Of a stretch of DNA of 64,000 nt, positions 44,088-52,913 are shown one piece after another. Position 1 is the first letter of the stretch, and every line of letters begins with the position of its first letter. The position numbers and the translations under genes were made by a program. This stretch comes from Aureibaculum flavum (GTDB lineage: Bacteria > Bacteroidota > Bacteroidia > Flavobacteriales > Flavobacteriaceae). The stretch is from the NCBI RefSeq assembly GCF_016406085.1, contig NZ_JAEHFJ010000004.1, positions 186,001 through 250,000 of the forward strand, in the 5' to 3' direction. A model generated the notes under the pieces. It did not search any database. It was not told the origin of the DNA and worked only from the letters and a program-made list of their open reading frames with translations.

Positions 44088-45701
44088 TTAATAAACTTCT
44101 ACTTCTACACGTTGAACAAATACTGCCGTATTACCTGCCGCATCAGTCACGGTCCATTCTCTTACCCATAAATCAGCTCCATCTCTCGCTCTCACACATT
44201 TTGTAAAGGCTCCATCCATTTCAATATGCTGGCCACTAGCAATAGCTTGTCCGTTTGCATTACCCGAATAAGCTAAATAGAAAGCAACACTTGGATAACC
44301 AAATTGATCTCTAGGTCCAATATCTAAATAATGTGGATCACTATTTACTAATGCAAGATTATCATTTGCATTTGCTCCAAATCCTTTAAAATCATTGGTT
44401 TTTGTAAAATCTACATTAGCATATTTATGTCTGTCTTTATCCGCTGCAGTTGGTGCTTGTCCACCTGCATTCATCCACAATGCATAACCCATTACGGTAT
44501 CAAAGTATAAATTAACATCCCAACCAGAATTGGTGTCGGTGTTGTTTCGTATTCTTCCTAATATTTTAGCAGAACCATCGAGTACTTGAACATAATGTCC
44601 TTTGCTCCAAGAATAATCTGTGTTACCTGCCATTCCATTAAATGTAACATTTGAATCTGTATTGGTCGTATTAAAATCAATATCACAAGATTCTCTACTT
44701 TTATATTCTTTATATTCTATAGTAACTGCTGAACAGTTGTCAGAAAAAGTAACCTCTGGCATTTGAGAAAGGTCTTCTAATAAAATGTAATCCTGAAAAT
44801 TATCTGCGGTTGGTAATTCTGTATCATTTTCTACACAACTACATCTCACATTTGTTTTAATGGCACCACCCATAACCCAAGATTGTCCATTTACGGTTTG
44901 ACCATTCTTTTTAGTACGTGTATCTATTTTTATTTCTATCTCATCTACGTTACTAGCAACATTTGTCATTTCAAGTTCAAAAACTTTAATACAACATTGT
45001 CCTGTAGGAAAACTATCAATTGTCTCTGTTAATTCAGCAAAACTACCGTCAGCTGCAGAAACTTCAATATGAATATATCTTCCGTCTGGTGTTAATTCAG
45101 AAATAGGTAATTCTACAGTTACCGTTCTAGGACCTGAATCCGTTTGAATAGGAATTGTAGTTGTTTCAATATTATTATAACCACTTAATGCAGTAAAAAC
45201 TCCTGAACTAGAAGTTCCATTATTTTTCTTTCTAAATACATACGCTAAAATAGATTGTGCATGACTGGCTTGTGCCGTATTATTATAATTAACTGTTGAA
45301 GTAGCTGGTAATTCAGCTCTATAATACCAAACATTGGTGCTACCACCAGTGGGTACCACTCTAGAGGCTGCATACGTATTACCGTCAGCATCTTCAATTT
45401 CTATAGTACTTCCAGGGTTATTCCCTTTGTAAACGATTTCAACAACAACACGCTCAATATCTTTAGTATCCCCAATACTTAAAGAAACAGGCACATTATT
45501 TTTTAATCCTAAACTTAATAATTCAACTTCAATACCGTCATCACAGGTATACGACCATCCTGGGTCTGTAGTACTGGTAAAGGAATTTGAGTTGATTGGC
45601 ACCTCTTTTGAAGTAACAATTAAACCTTCATTAGCGAAGGCTGTTAGTTGTGATAGTAATAAAACCATCACAAATAATTCTGTTAAATAATTTTTTTTCA
45701 T
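44088..45701 (-). CDS. Large secreted protein of unknown function with an HYR-like end
   Basis: This 537-residue protein has a signal peptide (L-T-A-F-A-N, about 22) and a beta-rich mature part with many Asn, Thr, Asp and Gly residues. Two Cys pairs stand out (S-C-D-I-D-F near 327, and C-S-C-V near 284). The C-terminal part, W-T-V-T-D-A-A-G-N-T-A, is a HYR/CUB-like strand. The sorting domain of its downstream neighbour is absent, so it may be a soluble or cell-surface partner. I recognise no function. Confidence 0.7.
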   Translation of the reverse strand: MKKNYLTELFVMVLLLSQLTAFANEGLIVTSKEVPINSNSFTSTTDPGWSYTCDDGIEVELLSLGLKNNVPVSLSIGDTKDIERVVVEIVYKGNNPGSTIEIEDADGNTYAASRVVPTGGSTNVWYYRAELPATSTVNYNNTAQASHAQSILAYVFRKKNNGTSSSGVFTALSGYNNIETTTIPIQTDSGPRTVTVELPISELTPDGRYIHIEVSAADGSFAELTETIDSFPTGQCCIKVFELEMTNVASNVDEIEIKIDTRTKKNGQTVNGQSWVMGGAIKTNVRCSCVENDTELPTADNFQDYILLEDLSQMPEVTFSDNCSAVTIEYKEYKSRESCDIDFNTTNTDSNVTFNGMAGNTDYSWSKGHYVQVLDGSAKILGRIRNNTDTNSGWDVNLYFDTVMGYALWMNAGGQAPTAADKDRHKYANVDFTKTNDFKGFGANANDNLALVNSDPHYLDIGPRDQFGYPSVAFYLAYSGNANGQAIASGQHIEMDGAFTKCVRARDGADLWVREWTVTDAAGNTAVFVQRVEVEVY

Positions 45702-45904
45702 GGTGTTTAGCTTTAATTAGAATTGCGAAAAAATCGCCGTTGATATTCCTATTTATATATTAAACAACTAACATTTAAAAATTCCTACCCCTATCCTAAA
45801 GTTTTTTTTATTTTTTTTTATTTGATTCAACTTTTCTCTATTTTTAATTCTTTATTTTTACCCAAATTACATTTAAATTAAAAATTCATTTTTTAACAAA
45901 CCCC

Positions 45905-46426
45905 ATGGATACAACTAAAATTATTGAACTGTTAAGTTATACGTTACCTGCTATTGTAACAGGATTAGTGGCTATTTTCTTTTTTAAACAAGTAAGTAAA
46001 AACGAATCTAACAGACGTACGTTTACGCTGTTAAAAGAAAATCAAAAAACAGCATTACCCCTACGCTTGCAAGCTTATGAACGCATGGTTCTTTTTTTAG
46101 AACGAATTTCTCCTAACAATTTATTAGTGAGAGTAGTACCTTCTAGTGAAGATAAACCTGCTTATTTCAAAAAATTATTAGCAAACATAGAACAGGAATA
46201 TGAGCATAACCTTGCTCAACAAATTTACATTAGTAGCAATTGTTGGAAAACGATAGTAACTGCAAAAAATAACACCCTAAATTTGTTGAAAGAAACCATG
46301 TTAGAAGGTGAAGTAGGTACGGCAAACAAAATGAGAGAAGCCGTATTGCAAAAACTTTTAAATGAAGAATCACCTACTCAAACAGCAATTGAACTTGTGA
46401 AACATGAGGTGAAAAAAATTATGTAG
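45905..46426 (+). CDS. Flavobacterial membrane-anchored protein, DUF7935-like
   Basis: This 173-residue protein has one N-terminal membrane helix (about 9-27, P-A-I-V-T-G-L-V-A-I-F-F-F) and a long helical, cytoplasmic part rich in Lys, Glu and Gln. The conserved block is P-L-R-L-Q-A-Y-E-R-M-V-L-F-L-E-R-I (about 52-68), which I associate with the DUF7935 family of Flavobacteriia. Its function is unknown; the shape suggests a coiled-coil scaffold at the membrane. It stands alone, 203 bases from the divergent gene upstream, and the next gene is 97 bases downstream. Confidence 0.75.
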   Translation: MDTTKIIELLSYTLPAIVTGLVAIFFFKQVSKNESNRRTFTLLKENQKTALPLRLQAYERMVLFLERISPNNLLVRVVPSSEDKPAYFKKLLANIEQEYEHNLAQQIYISSNCWKTIVTAKNNTLNLLKETMLEGEVGTANKMREAVLQKLLNEESPTQTAIELVKHEVKKIM

Positions 46427-46523
46427 TAACAAATTCTTTCAAAGGTGTTTCTAGAAATAATTAATTTATTTATTTAAAAATAGTATTAGATTAATATCTA
46501 TACGCTAATATCCCTATGAAATT

Positions 46524-47282
46524 ATGAATAAAATTATTTTATCCTGCGTTTTTTGTCTACTAAGTATTAGTTTCAATTATGCACAACGAATTCCTGCAGA
46601 CACTATAAAAACTAACGATGGTACTATTGTCATTCAACCTATAACACATGGATCTTTAGTTCTTCAATGGAATAACATGACCATTTATGTAGATCCATAT
46701 GGTGGAGCGGAACTTTTTAAAGGAATGGCTGCTCCTGACCTTATTTTAATTACTGACATTCATGGGGATCATACAGATATAAAAACATTGGCTGGTATAG
46801 ATACTAAAAAAGCAACGTTTATTGTACCTCCAGCTGTAGCCGAAATGCTTAAAACCGATTATGAGAGTCAATTGGAAATAGTTAAGAATGGAGAAATGTC
46901 TGTTCATGGAGAAGTTTTCATCAATACTATTCCTATGTATAATTTGCCTGAAGAGGAAAATTCTAAGCATCCAAAGGGACGAGGCAATGGTTATTTTATA
47001 AATCTCGGAGGTAAAGCTATTTATATTAGTGGTGATACGGAAGATATTAAAGAAATGCGAGCTTTAAAGGATATAGATATCGCCTTTGTTTGTATGAATT
47101 TACCTTATACCATGGATATTAAACAAGCCGCAAGTGCTGTGCTAGAATTTAAACCAAAAATTGTATATCCTTATCATTATAGAGGCAATCCGGATATGAG
47201 TGATACCAAAGCTTTTAAAAAGTTGGTAACTGATAAAAACAGTACTATTGATGTAAGACTTAGAGATTGGTACAAGAAATAA
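46524..47282 (+). CDS. Exported metallo-beta-lactamase-fold hydrolase (UlaG-like)
   Basis: This 252-residue protein has a signal peptide (F-N-Y-A-Q, about 20) and an MBL-fold domain of the UlaG/lactamase_B_2 type. Metal ligands are in D-I-H-G-D-H-T-D (about 77-84), I-S-G-D-T-E (about 169-174) and Y-P-Y-H-Y-R (about 214-219). The family hydrolyses phosphodiester or lactone bonds, for example in ascorbate use; the substrate cannot be read. The YdcF-type gene starts 12 bases later, so the two are probably one operon. Confidence 0.85.
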   Translation: MNKIILSCVFCLLSISFNYAQRIPADTIKTNDGTIVIQPITHGSLVLQWNNMTIYVDPYGGAELFKGMAAPDLILITDIHGDHTDIKTLAGIDTKKATFIVPPAVAEMLKTDYESQLEIVKNGEMSVHGEVFINTIPMYNLPEEENSKHPKGRGNGYFINLGGKAIYISGDTEDIKEMRALKDIDIAFVCMNLPYTMDIKQAASAVLEFKPKIVYPYHYRGNPDMSDTKAFKKLVTDKNSTIDVRLRDWYKK

Positions 47283-47294
47283 TTACAACACACT

Positions 47295-47786
47295 ATGTAT
47301 CAAGAGATTCTAGTTGTTTTAGGCTCCCCTAATTCTCCAAATGGAGATTTAGGTACTATTTCTATCAGCAGATTAAACAGTTGTTTAAAACGTTATAAAA
47401 AGAATAATTTAGTACTTTGCACTGGTGGTTGGGGGCCACACTTTAATATTTCATCTGAATCTCATGCTTCTATTGCCAAAAATTATTTAATTGACAAAGG
47501 AATTCCTGAAAATGCTTTTTTAGAATGTGCTTTATCATCAAACTCTGTTGATGATGCGGTTAAAATTATTCCTATTATCAAAAACTTAAGCCACATTAAG
47601 TTGACAGTTATAACTTCTGATTATCATTTAGAAAGGGTCAAGCTGATTTTTAATGAAATATTAAAAGGGTTTACAATTTCTTATGTTGGTGTTGAAAGTG
47701 ATTTACCTAAGGATAGTTATGATACTATCATAGCACATGAAAAGAAAGCCATACATTCAATTCAAAAAAACGGACTTTACTATTAA
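47295..47786 (+). CDS. YdcF/ElyC-family (DUF218) protein
   Basis: This 163-residue protein is a soluble DUF218 domain: V-L-G-S-P-N-S-P-N-G at the start, C-T-G-G-W-G near 47, N-S-V-D-D-A near 88 and L-T-V-I-T-S-D-Y-H-L-E-R near 105. Members with this domain (YdcF, SanA, ElyC) are tied to envelope biogenesis and may bind S-adenosylmethionine or nucleotides, but their reaction is unknown. No membrane helix is present. It lies 12 bases after the MBL-fold gene. Confidence 0.82.
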   Translation: MYQEILVVLGSPNSPNGDLGTISISRLNSCLKRYKKNNLVLCTGGWGPHFNISSESHASIAKNYLIDKGIPENAFLECALSSNSVDDAVKIIPIIKNLSHIKLTVITSDYHLERVKLIFNEILKGFTISYVGVESDLPKDSYDTIIAHEKKAIHSIQKNGLYY

Positions 47787-47830
47787 TATTTGTAGTGTAG
47801 CTTTTAATTTTAATAATTTTATTTATAGAC

Positions 47831-48172
47831 ATGGAAAATAATCAAATTAATTATATTGAATTTAGAGCTAAAAATCTTGATGAGATAAAGAAATTTTACT
47901 CCAAAGCATTTGGCTGGATTTTTACGGATTATGGACCTACTTATACCGCATTTACAGATGGCAACCTTGACGGTGGATTTGAATTTACTGAAGATGATAT
48001 TGTGAATGGAGTTTTAGTTGTTTTGTATCATAAAACCCTAAATATTATAAAAAATAAAATATTGGAGGGTGGTGGTACAATAACCAAAGATATCTTCTCT
48101 TTTCCTGGTGGAAAAAGGTTTCAATTTTTAGATCCTTCTGGAAACGAACTCGCCATTTGGTCAGATAAATAA
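47831..48172 (+). CDS. VOC-family (glyoxalase/bleomycin resistance) protein
   Basis: This 113-residue protein consists of one vicinal-oxygen-chelate domain: N-Y-I-E-F-R-A-K-N-L-D-E at the start, F-Y-S-K-A-F-G-W near 22-29, G-G-F-E-F near 48 and F-L-D-P-S-G-N-E-L near 99-107. It should bind a metal ion and a small ligand, or sequester an antibiotic; the real ligand is unknown. It follows the YdcF-type gene by 44 bases and may be in the same transcript. Confidence 0.85.
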   Translation: MENNQINYIEFRAKNLDEIKKFYSKAFGWIFTDYGPTYTAFTDGNLDGGFEFTEDDIVNGVLVVLYHKTLNIIKNKILEGGGTITKDIFSFPGGKRFQFLDPSGNELAIWSDK

Positions 48173-48184
48173 AACCAATAAAGG

Positions 48185-48952
48185 TTACTTGATTAGTGTA
48201 AGTGCTTTGGGACAGATTCTTTCCGAAAACTTGCGGTATGCTTTACCTGAAGGATGTAAATTGTCACTAGCTACCAAATCAGGATCATTTAATCCTTGTC
48301 TGGTTATATCTGTAATGTTTATAAAGAGTACACCATATTTATTCGCAGTATCTTCAGCAAACTTATTATACTGGTCAATTTCACTAGAAATTTTACCGGG
48401 ATTACCACTTTGTCCAAAAGGTGTATAAGCATAATCCGGAATGGAAACTACAATTACATTATTCTTATTGTTATTAGCCAGTTGGATTGCCTTCTCTAAT
48501 AAAATGACGAATTCTTTTTCATAAATACTAAATAACCGCCCTTGATATTGATTGTTTACACCAATAAGTAAGGTTACTAAATCATAAGAAGCTCTCTTGG
48601 TTCCATAATCTATAGCGTTAATTAAACTACTAGTTGTCCAACCTGTGGTGGCTATAATTTCTAAATCTATTTGAGCTTCAGGCGTATCTTCAAGACATTT
48701 GGCCAATTGAGCGGGGAAACTTTTTTCAGAAGAAACACTCTGCCCAATGGTATAACTATCGCCTAACGCTAAATAGTGTTTTATCGTATTAACTGGTACA
48801 GTAACCGTGTCTGTTGCTATATTTGTAGTATCTGACACCATAATTATGGAATCATTTTCTGTAATTAAACTTTCTGTTTCAGGTAGAATTGTATTATTAG
48901 CCGTACAACTAGTTAAAATAATTAGGATAGTTAAAGCTTTTAAAATATGCAT
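48185..48952 (-). CDS. SGNH/GDSL-family hydrolase lipoprotein
   Basis: This 255-residue lipoprotein (I-L-T-S-C, Cys16) has a Thr/Asp-rich linker (about 20-58) and an SGNH domain with the block I serine A-L-G-D-S-Y (about 61-66), Gly/Asn block G-V-N-N-Q-Y near 130 and the catalytic D-N-L-H-P-S-G near 235. The family removes acyl groups from lipids, peptides or polysaccharides; this one is exported and membrane-anchored. It runs against the VOC gene. Confidence 0.87.
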   Translation of the reverse strand: MHILKALTILIILTSCTANNTILPETESLITENDSIIMVSDTTNIATDTVTVPVNTIKHYLALGDSYTIGQSVSSEKSFPAQLAKCLEDTPEAQIDLEIIATTGWTTSSLINAIDYGTKRASYDLVTLLIGVNNQYQGRLFSIYEKEFVILLEKAIQLANNNKNNVIVVSIPDYAYTPFGQSGNPGKISSEIDQYNKFAEDTANKYGVLFINITDITRQGLNDPDLVASDNLHPSGKAYRKFSERICPKALTLIK

Positions 48953-48990
48953 AATTTGCTTTTTATACTATTTACGAAAAAATAAGAAGT

Positions 48991-49019
48991 ACAGTTTTAT
49001 AGCATCATATTAAAACTGT
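48991..49019 (-). terminator. Hairpin behind the phosphatase gene
   Basis: ACAGTTTTA (48991-48999) and TAAAACTGT (49011-49019) pair perfectly with an 11-base loop. In minus orientation a T-rich run follows within ten bases, so it probably ends the phosphatase gene. Confidence 0.5.
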
Positions 49020-49044
49020 AGAAAATAGTTCATCAAGTCTATAA

Positions 49045-50139
49045 CTATTCTAAAATAGTTGGAATGGGTTTCCCCATTTTTTCTTTTGAAACAGAAACGT
49101 TCAACAACTCAAGTACAGAAGCTGCCACTTGATTGTTATAGAATTGAGTATCCTCTTTAACCTCACCTTTTGCCACCATTTTTGGGCCCAATACAGCTAA
49201 CCAAGTTTGAGTAGCTCCAGCCACTTCTTTTCCATGACCAGTCCAGCTACTGCTCTTTTCTACGCCTACGCCTCTACCATGGTCAGTCGTAATAATAAAA
49301 TAAGTGTTGTTTTTATAAAATTCATTTTCTTGAACGTAGTTCCATAAATCTTCAATTAAAGCATCCGTGTTTTTTAAAGACTTTATATAAGAATCAAATG
49401 AACCACCATGTGCAAAATCATCTGTTTCACCGTATGCGATATATACTAATTTCGGATGATTTTTCTTAATATATTCTTTAGCAAAATGATGTGTAAACAC
49501 ATCCAAACGTACATTTTCCCAAATTATAGGAGCTTGCCGCTGCATTTCATTTAATAAAACTTCTTGAGTATTTAAATTTTCAGAAGCATCCATATAACCA
49601 GCATTTACTGGAATTCCACTACGCTTATCATTAATTATATAAGGAAAGACATCCCAACTAGCAAATGCAGCCACTTTACCTTTATAAGCAGGTAAATTGT
49701 TTACTTTCTCTAAGATGGTTGTGTTTTTATTATACGTTTTATTATTACTATCGATATTCTCATCATCAGAAAAACCACTTAGAATCTCATTATAGCCAGG
49801 ATATGAAAAGACCATTTTGTTAATTACATCAACTTTACTCCCGGCATTTCTGTTACCATATAATTGTCCCTTGGTAGCAATAGTATTCCAGAAAAAAGGC
49901 ATTAATTTTTTTCTTTTTTCTTCTGGAGTGTTTCCTTCAAATAAACTTATTAAGTGTTCCTTATTTTCTGTGTAACTTTTATTTTCTATTAATTTAGAAT
50001 CTATACCTGTAAATACTTCTTGCCATCTCACTCCATCTAATGTGATTAAAAACACATTTGGCTCTTTATTTTGAGCACAAAATGCCATGGGCACAATTAG
50101 AAAAGCAATTAAAAAATATAGTTTTACAGGTATCTTCAT
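49045..50139 (-). CDS. Exported alkaline-phosphatase-superfamily phosphodiesterase
   Basis: This 364-residue protein has a signal peptide (A-F-C-A-Q, about 22) and the alkaline phosphatase core. The first metal site is L-I-T-L-D-G-V-R-W (about 31-39), with Thr45 (F-T-G) as a possible nucleophile. The second site is Y-G-E-T-D-D-F-A-H-G (about 235-244), and T-D-H-G-R-G-V-G (about 284-291) gives the third metal pair. The layout is that of type I phosphodiesterases and phosphoglycerate-mutase-like enzymes. The substrate is unknown; it may feed phosphate or nucleoside use. It follows ettA by 27 bases in the same direction. Confidence 0.83.
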   Translation of the reverse strand: MKIPVKLYFLIAFLIVPMAFCAQNKEPNVFLITLDGVRWQEVFTGIDSKLIENKSYTENKEHLISLFEGNTPEEKRKKLMPFFWNTIATKGQLYGNRNAGSKVDVINKMVFSYPGYNEILSGFSDDENIDSNNKTYNKNTTILEKVNNLPAYKGKVAAFASWDVFPYIINDKRSGIPVNAGYMDASENLNTQEVLLNEMQRQAPIIWENVRLDVFTHHFAKEYIKKNHPKLVYIAYGETDDFAHGGSFDSYIKSLKNTDALIEDLWNYVQENEFYKNNTYFIITTDHGRGVGVEKSSSWTGHGKEVAGATQTWLAVLGPKMVAKGEVKEDTQFYNNQVAASVLELLNVSVSKEKMGKPIPTILE

Positions 50140-50166
50140 TTTAAAGGAAAAGCTTTAGAATATAGA

Positions 50167-51858
50167 TTAACGAATTAACTTTTTATATTTAATACGTTTT
50201 GGCATTAAATCACCACCTAAACGTTGTTTCTTATTTTCTTCATATTCACTAAATCCTCCTTCAAAGAAATACACTTCACTATCACCTTCAAAAGCTAAAA
50301 TATGTGTACATATTCTATCTAAAAACCAACGGTCGTGACTAATAACAACAGCACAACCTGCAAAGTTTTCTAGCCCTTCTTCCAAAGCTCTTAGTGTATT
50401 CACATCTAAATCGTTAGTAGGCTCATCTAAAAGTAATACATTACCCTCTTCTTTTAGTGTCATGGCTAAATGCAATCTGTTACGCTCACCACCAGAAAGT
50501 GTACTTACTTTTTTATTTTGCTCACTTCCAGAAAAGTTAAATCGACTTAAATAAGCTCTAGAATTAACTTGCTTGCCTCCCATTAGAACTAAATCTTGTT
50601 CATCAGAAAAGTTTTGCCAAATACTCTTATCAGGATCAATGTTCGAATGTGCTTGATCTACATAGGCAATCTTAGCGGTCTCTCCAACAATAAATTCTCC
50701 TTTATCTGGTTTTTCTTCACCCATTATCATTTTAAAAATAGTGGTTTTACCAGCACCGTTGGGACCAATAATGCCTACGATACCTGCTTGAGGTAAATTA
50801 AAGTTTAAATTCTCATATAATAATTTATCACCAAATGCTTTACTCACTCCTTTGGCTTCGATAACATTTGTACCCAATCGTGGACCATTAGGAATGTAAA
50901 TTTCTAATTTTTCATCCAGTTGTTTTTGGTCCTGACTCAATAATTTATCATAATTCTTTAACCTTGCTTTCTGCTTGGTTTGTCTACCTTTCGCTCCTTG
51001 TCGTACCCAATCTAACTCACGTTCTAAAGTCTTTTGACGTTTAGAGGCTGTTTTACTTTCTTGTGCCAATCGTTTTGATTTTTGATCTAACCAAGAAGAG
51101 TAGTTTCCTTTCCAAGGAATACCTTCACCTCTATCTAGTTCTAAAATCCATCCCGCTACATTATCTAGAAAATATCTATCATGCGTTACCGCTATTACAG
51201 TTCCTTTATATTGAGCTAAATGATGTTCTAACCAATGTACAGATTCCGCATCTAAATGGTTTGTGGGTTCATCTAATAATAAAACTTCTGGTTCTTGTAA
51301 TAACAATCTACATAGAGCAACACGTCGTCTTTCTCCACCGGATAAATTCTTTATAGGTGTATCACCTTCAGGAGTTCTTAAGGCATCCATGGCAATTTCT
51401 AACTTGGTATCTAATTCCCATGCATTAGAAGCATCAATTTTATCTTGAAGTTCTGCCTGTTGAGCCATTAGTTTCTCCATCTTATCTGCATCAGAATAGA
51501 CTTCTTCTAACCCAAACATGTCATTAATTTTATTGTATTCATCAAGAATTGCAACGGTCTCTGCTACACCTTCTTTAACAATATCAATTACAGTTTTAGT
51601 ATCATCTAATTTCGGTTCTTGTTCTAAATAACCCACCTTATAACCTGGAGCAAAAACAACATCACCTTGGTAATTTTTTTCAATCCCTGCAATTATTTTA
51701 AGCAAGGTAGATTTACCCGAACCGTTGAGTCCTAATATTCCAATTTTGGCTCCATAAAAGAAGCTTAAATAGATATCTTTTAATACTTGTTTATTGGTAC
51801 TTTGAAAGGTTTTTGAAACCTTATTCATTGAAAAGATAACTTTTTTATCGTCAGCCAT
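50167..51858 (-). CDS. ettA: EttA, energy-dependent translational throttle ABC-F ATPase
   Basis: This 563-residue cytosolic protein has two ABC domains without membrane segments: Walker A G-L-N-G-S-G-K-S (about 40-47) and G-P-N-G-A-G-K-T (about 349-356), signature L-S-G-G-E-R-R-R and L-S-G-G-E-R-N-R, and Walker B L-L-L-D-E-P-T-N-H-L and its second copy. EttA binds the ribosomal E site and gates the first elongation steps according to ATP level. The length and the E-rich arm between the domains agree with EttA rather than with Uup. It may be co-transcribed with the phosphatase downstream. Confidence 0.92.
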   Translation of the reverse strand: MADDKKVIFSMNKVSKTFQSTNKQVLKDIYLSFFYGAKIGILGLNGSGKSTLLKIIAGIEKNYQGDVVFAPGYKVGYLEQEPKLDDTKTVIDIVKEGVAETVAILDEYNKINDMFGLEEVYSDADKMEKLMAQQAELQDKIDASNAWELDTKLEIAMDALRTPEGDTPIKNLSGGERRRVALCRLLLQEPEVLLLDEPTNHLDAESVHWLEHHLAQYKGTVIAVTHDRYFLDNVAGWILELDRGEGIPWKGNYSSWLDQKSKRLAQESKTASKRQKTLERELDWVRQGAKGRQTKQKARLKNYDKLLSQDQKQLDEKLEIYIPNGPRLGTNVIEAKGVSKAFGDKLLYENLNFNLPQAGIVGIIGPNGAGKTTIFKMIMGEEKPDKGEFIVGETAKIAYVDQAHSNIDPDKSIWQNFSDEQDLVLMGGKQVNSRAYLSRFNFSGSEQNKKVSTLSGGERNRLHLAMTLKEEGNVLLLDEPTNDLDVNTLRALEEGLENFAGCAVVISHDRWFLDRICTHILAFEGDSEVYFFEGGFSEYEENKKQRLGGDLMPKRIKYKKLIR

Positions 51859-51983
51859 TATTTTACTAATTATTAATTTTATTATTAATTTTTGAAACTT
51901 TTACTACAAGTTCTAGGTCGTAGCATTAATTATTTTAGTAGTATCCATCGATGACCTTAAAGAAGGCCAAGAAATATGCTGTT

Positions 51984-52160
51984 TTACACACGTCCTTTTA
52001 GTGCATTAAACACCCATGCATTTGCAAAGAAACCGATTCCTACAGCAGCAAACCCCCATCCAGCAACATCATCATATCTAAAGGCTCCTAGGGCAATTAA
52101 TATTACACCCATTGCAATCATTATTAATGTGGCATAACCCAATACGGTATTTTTGTTCAT
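51984..52160 (-). CDS. Small CAL67264-type membrane protein
   Basis: This 58-residue protein starts at the ATG at 52160 (M-N-K-N-T-V-L-G-Y); a longer version that starts at 52196 gains twelve poor residues. It has two membrane helices (about 8-25 and 33-50) with G-W-G-F-A-A-V-G-I-G-F-F between. It matches, from memory, a flavobacterial family named after CAL67264. Function is unknown. Confidence 0.72.
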   Translation of the reverse strand: MNKNTVLGYATLIMIAMGVILIALGAFRYDDVAGWGFAAVGIGFFANAWVFNALKGRV

Positions 52161-52258
52161 AATCATAATTTTTAGAAGTTTTGGTTGGTTGAGCAAATAT
52201 CGTTACAAATATTTAGAAATGCCAATAAATGGCACATACAATTAGAAAACGGCAAAAT

Positions 52259-52507
52259 TTAGCCTCTTAAGTGCAATTCTTTCATCACTTTATTAAAAGT
52301 ATCAGAGGTTGGGGTTAAATACACTTCTCCGTCTATAATCAGTGTAGGGTATTTTAAAGCTCCATCATATAATTCCTTTGTATGCCTTGCAGCTTCTTCA
52401 TCAATAGCTAAATTTTTGTAAATGAAATCAATTTCAGCCATTCTTAAAAAGTTCTTGAATGCCACAGTATGAGCATCTCCCTTTTTACCATAAATGATTA
52501 TTTCCAT
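52259..52507 (-). CDS. Glutaredoxin-like protein lacking the active-site cysteines
   Basis: This 82-residue protein has the thioredoxin fold of glutaredoxins: E-I-I-I-Y-G-K-K-G at the start, I-D-F-I-Y-K-N near 27, the cis-Pro in Y-P-T-L-I-I-D-G (about 53-60) and L-T-P-T near 65. The position of the C-P-x-C motif is filled by G-D-A-H-T-V and there is no Cys anywhere, so it cannot do dithiol chemistry. It may bind glutathione, a metal cluster or a partner protein only. Upstream lie a CDGSH and an FMN reductase gene, which suggests a redox-stress cluster. Confidence 0.65.
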   Translation of the reverse strand: MEIIIYGKKGDAHTVAFKNFLRMAEIDFIYKNLAIDEEAARHTKELYDGALKYPTLIIDGEVYLTPTSDTFNKVMKELHLRG

Positions 52508-52699
52508 TTTCTAATTTTTAGTTATTAAAACAAAATCAAGTCATTACATCTAAATATTTTCTTGTTTTATCAATTGCAGAGTGCAAACTAACAAAGCTGT
52601 ATTATTATATTTATTTTCACTTAAAAATTGACATTGATTAACACATCATAGTCACCTTTTATGCCAATATTATTTTGAAGAAGTGCTGTTATATAACAG

Positions 52700-52885
52700 C
52701 TAACCTACAAAATTATTTTTTTTATGTTCGCCATCGCAATAGGGTTTATTGTTTGAAGCACCACACCGACAAAAAGCGGTTACTTTCTCTTTTATATCAA
52801 TTGAACCATCAATTTTGGTAACTTCACAAGTTCCATTGACTAAGAGTGGTCCGTTTTCAGCAACAGTTATTTTAATATTTTCCAT
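52700..52885 (-). CDS. CDGSH-type iron-sulfur protein
   Basis: This 61-residue protein starts at the ATG at 52885. It has the CDGSH cluster motif: C-R-C-G (about 37-40) and P-Y-C-D-G-E-H (about 46-52), the three Cys and one His that hold a 2Fe-2S cluster. The preceding strand-rich half (G-P-L-L-V-N-G-T-C-E-V) is typical of small single-motif bacterial members. It probably serves in redox sensing or iron homeostasis. A perfect palindrome, GCTGTTATATAACAGC, abuts the stop codon (52685-52700). The FMN reductase gene is 28 bases upstream. Confidence 0.85.
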   Translation of the reverse strand: MENIKITVAENGPLLVNGTCEVTKIDGSIDIKEKVTAFCRCGASNNKPYCDGEHKKNNFVG

Positions 52886-52913
52886 TTTCAATATTTTTTA
52901 TTTGGTTTCGTTT

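Noticed and set aside
52685-52700. Perfect palindrome GCTGTTATATAACAGC at the end of the CDGSH gene
   Set aside because: No T run follows in minus orientation, so I do not call it a terminator; it overlaps the stop codon and may be chance. I only mention it with the gene.
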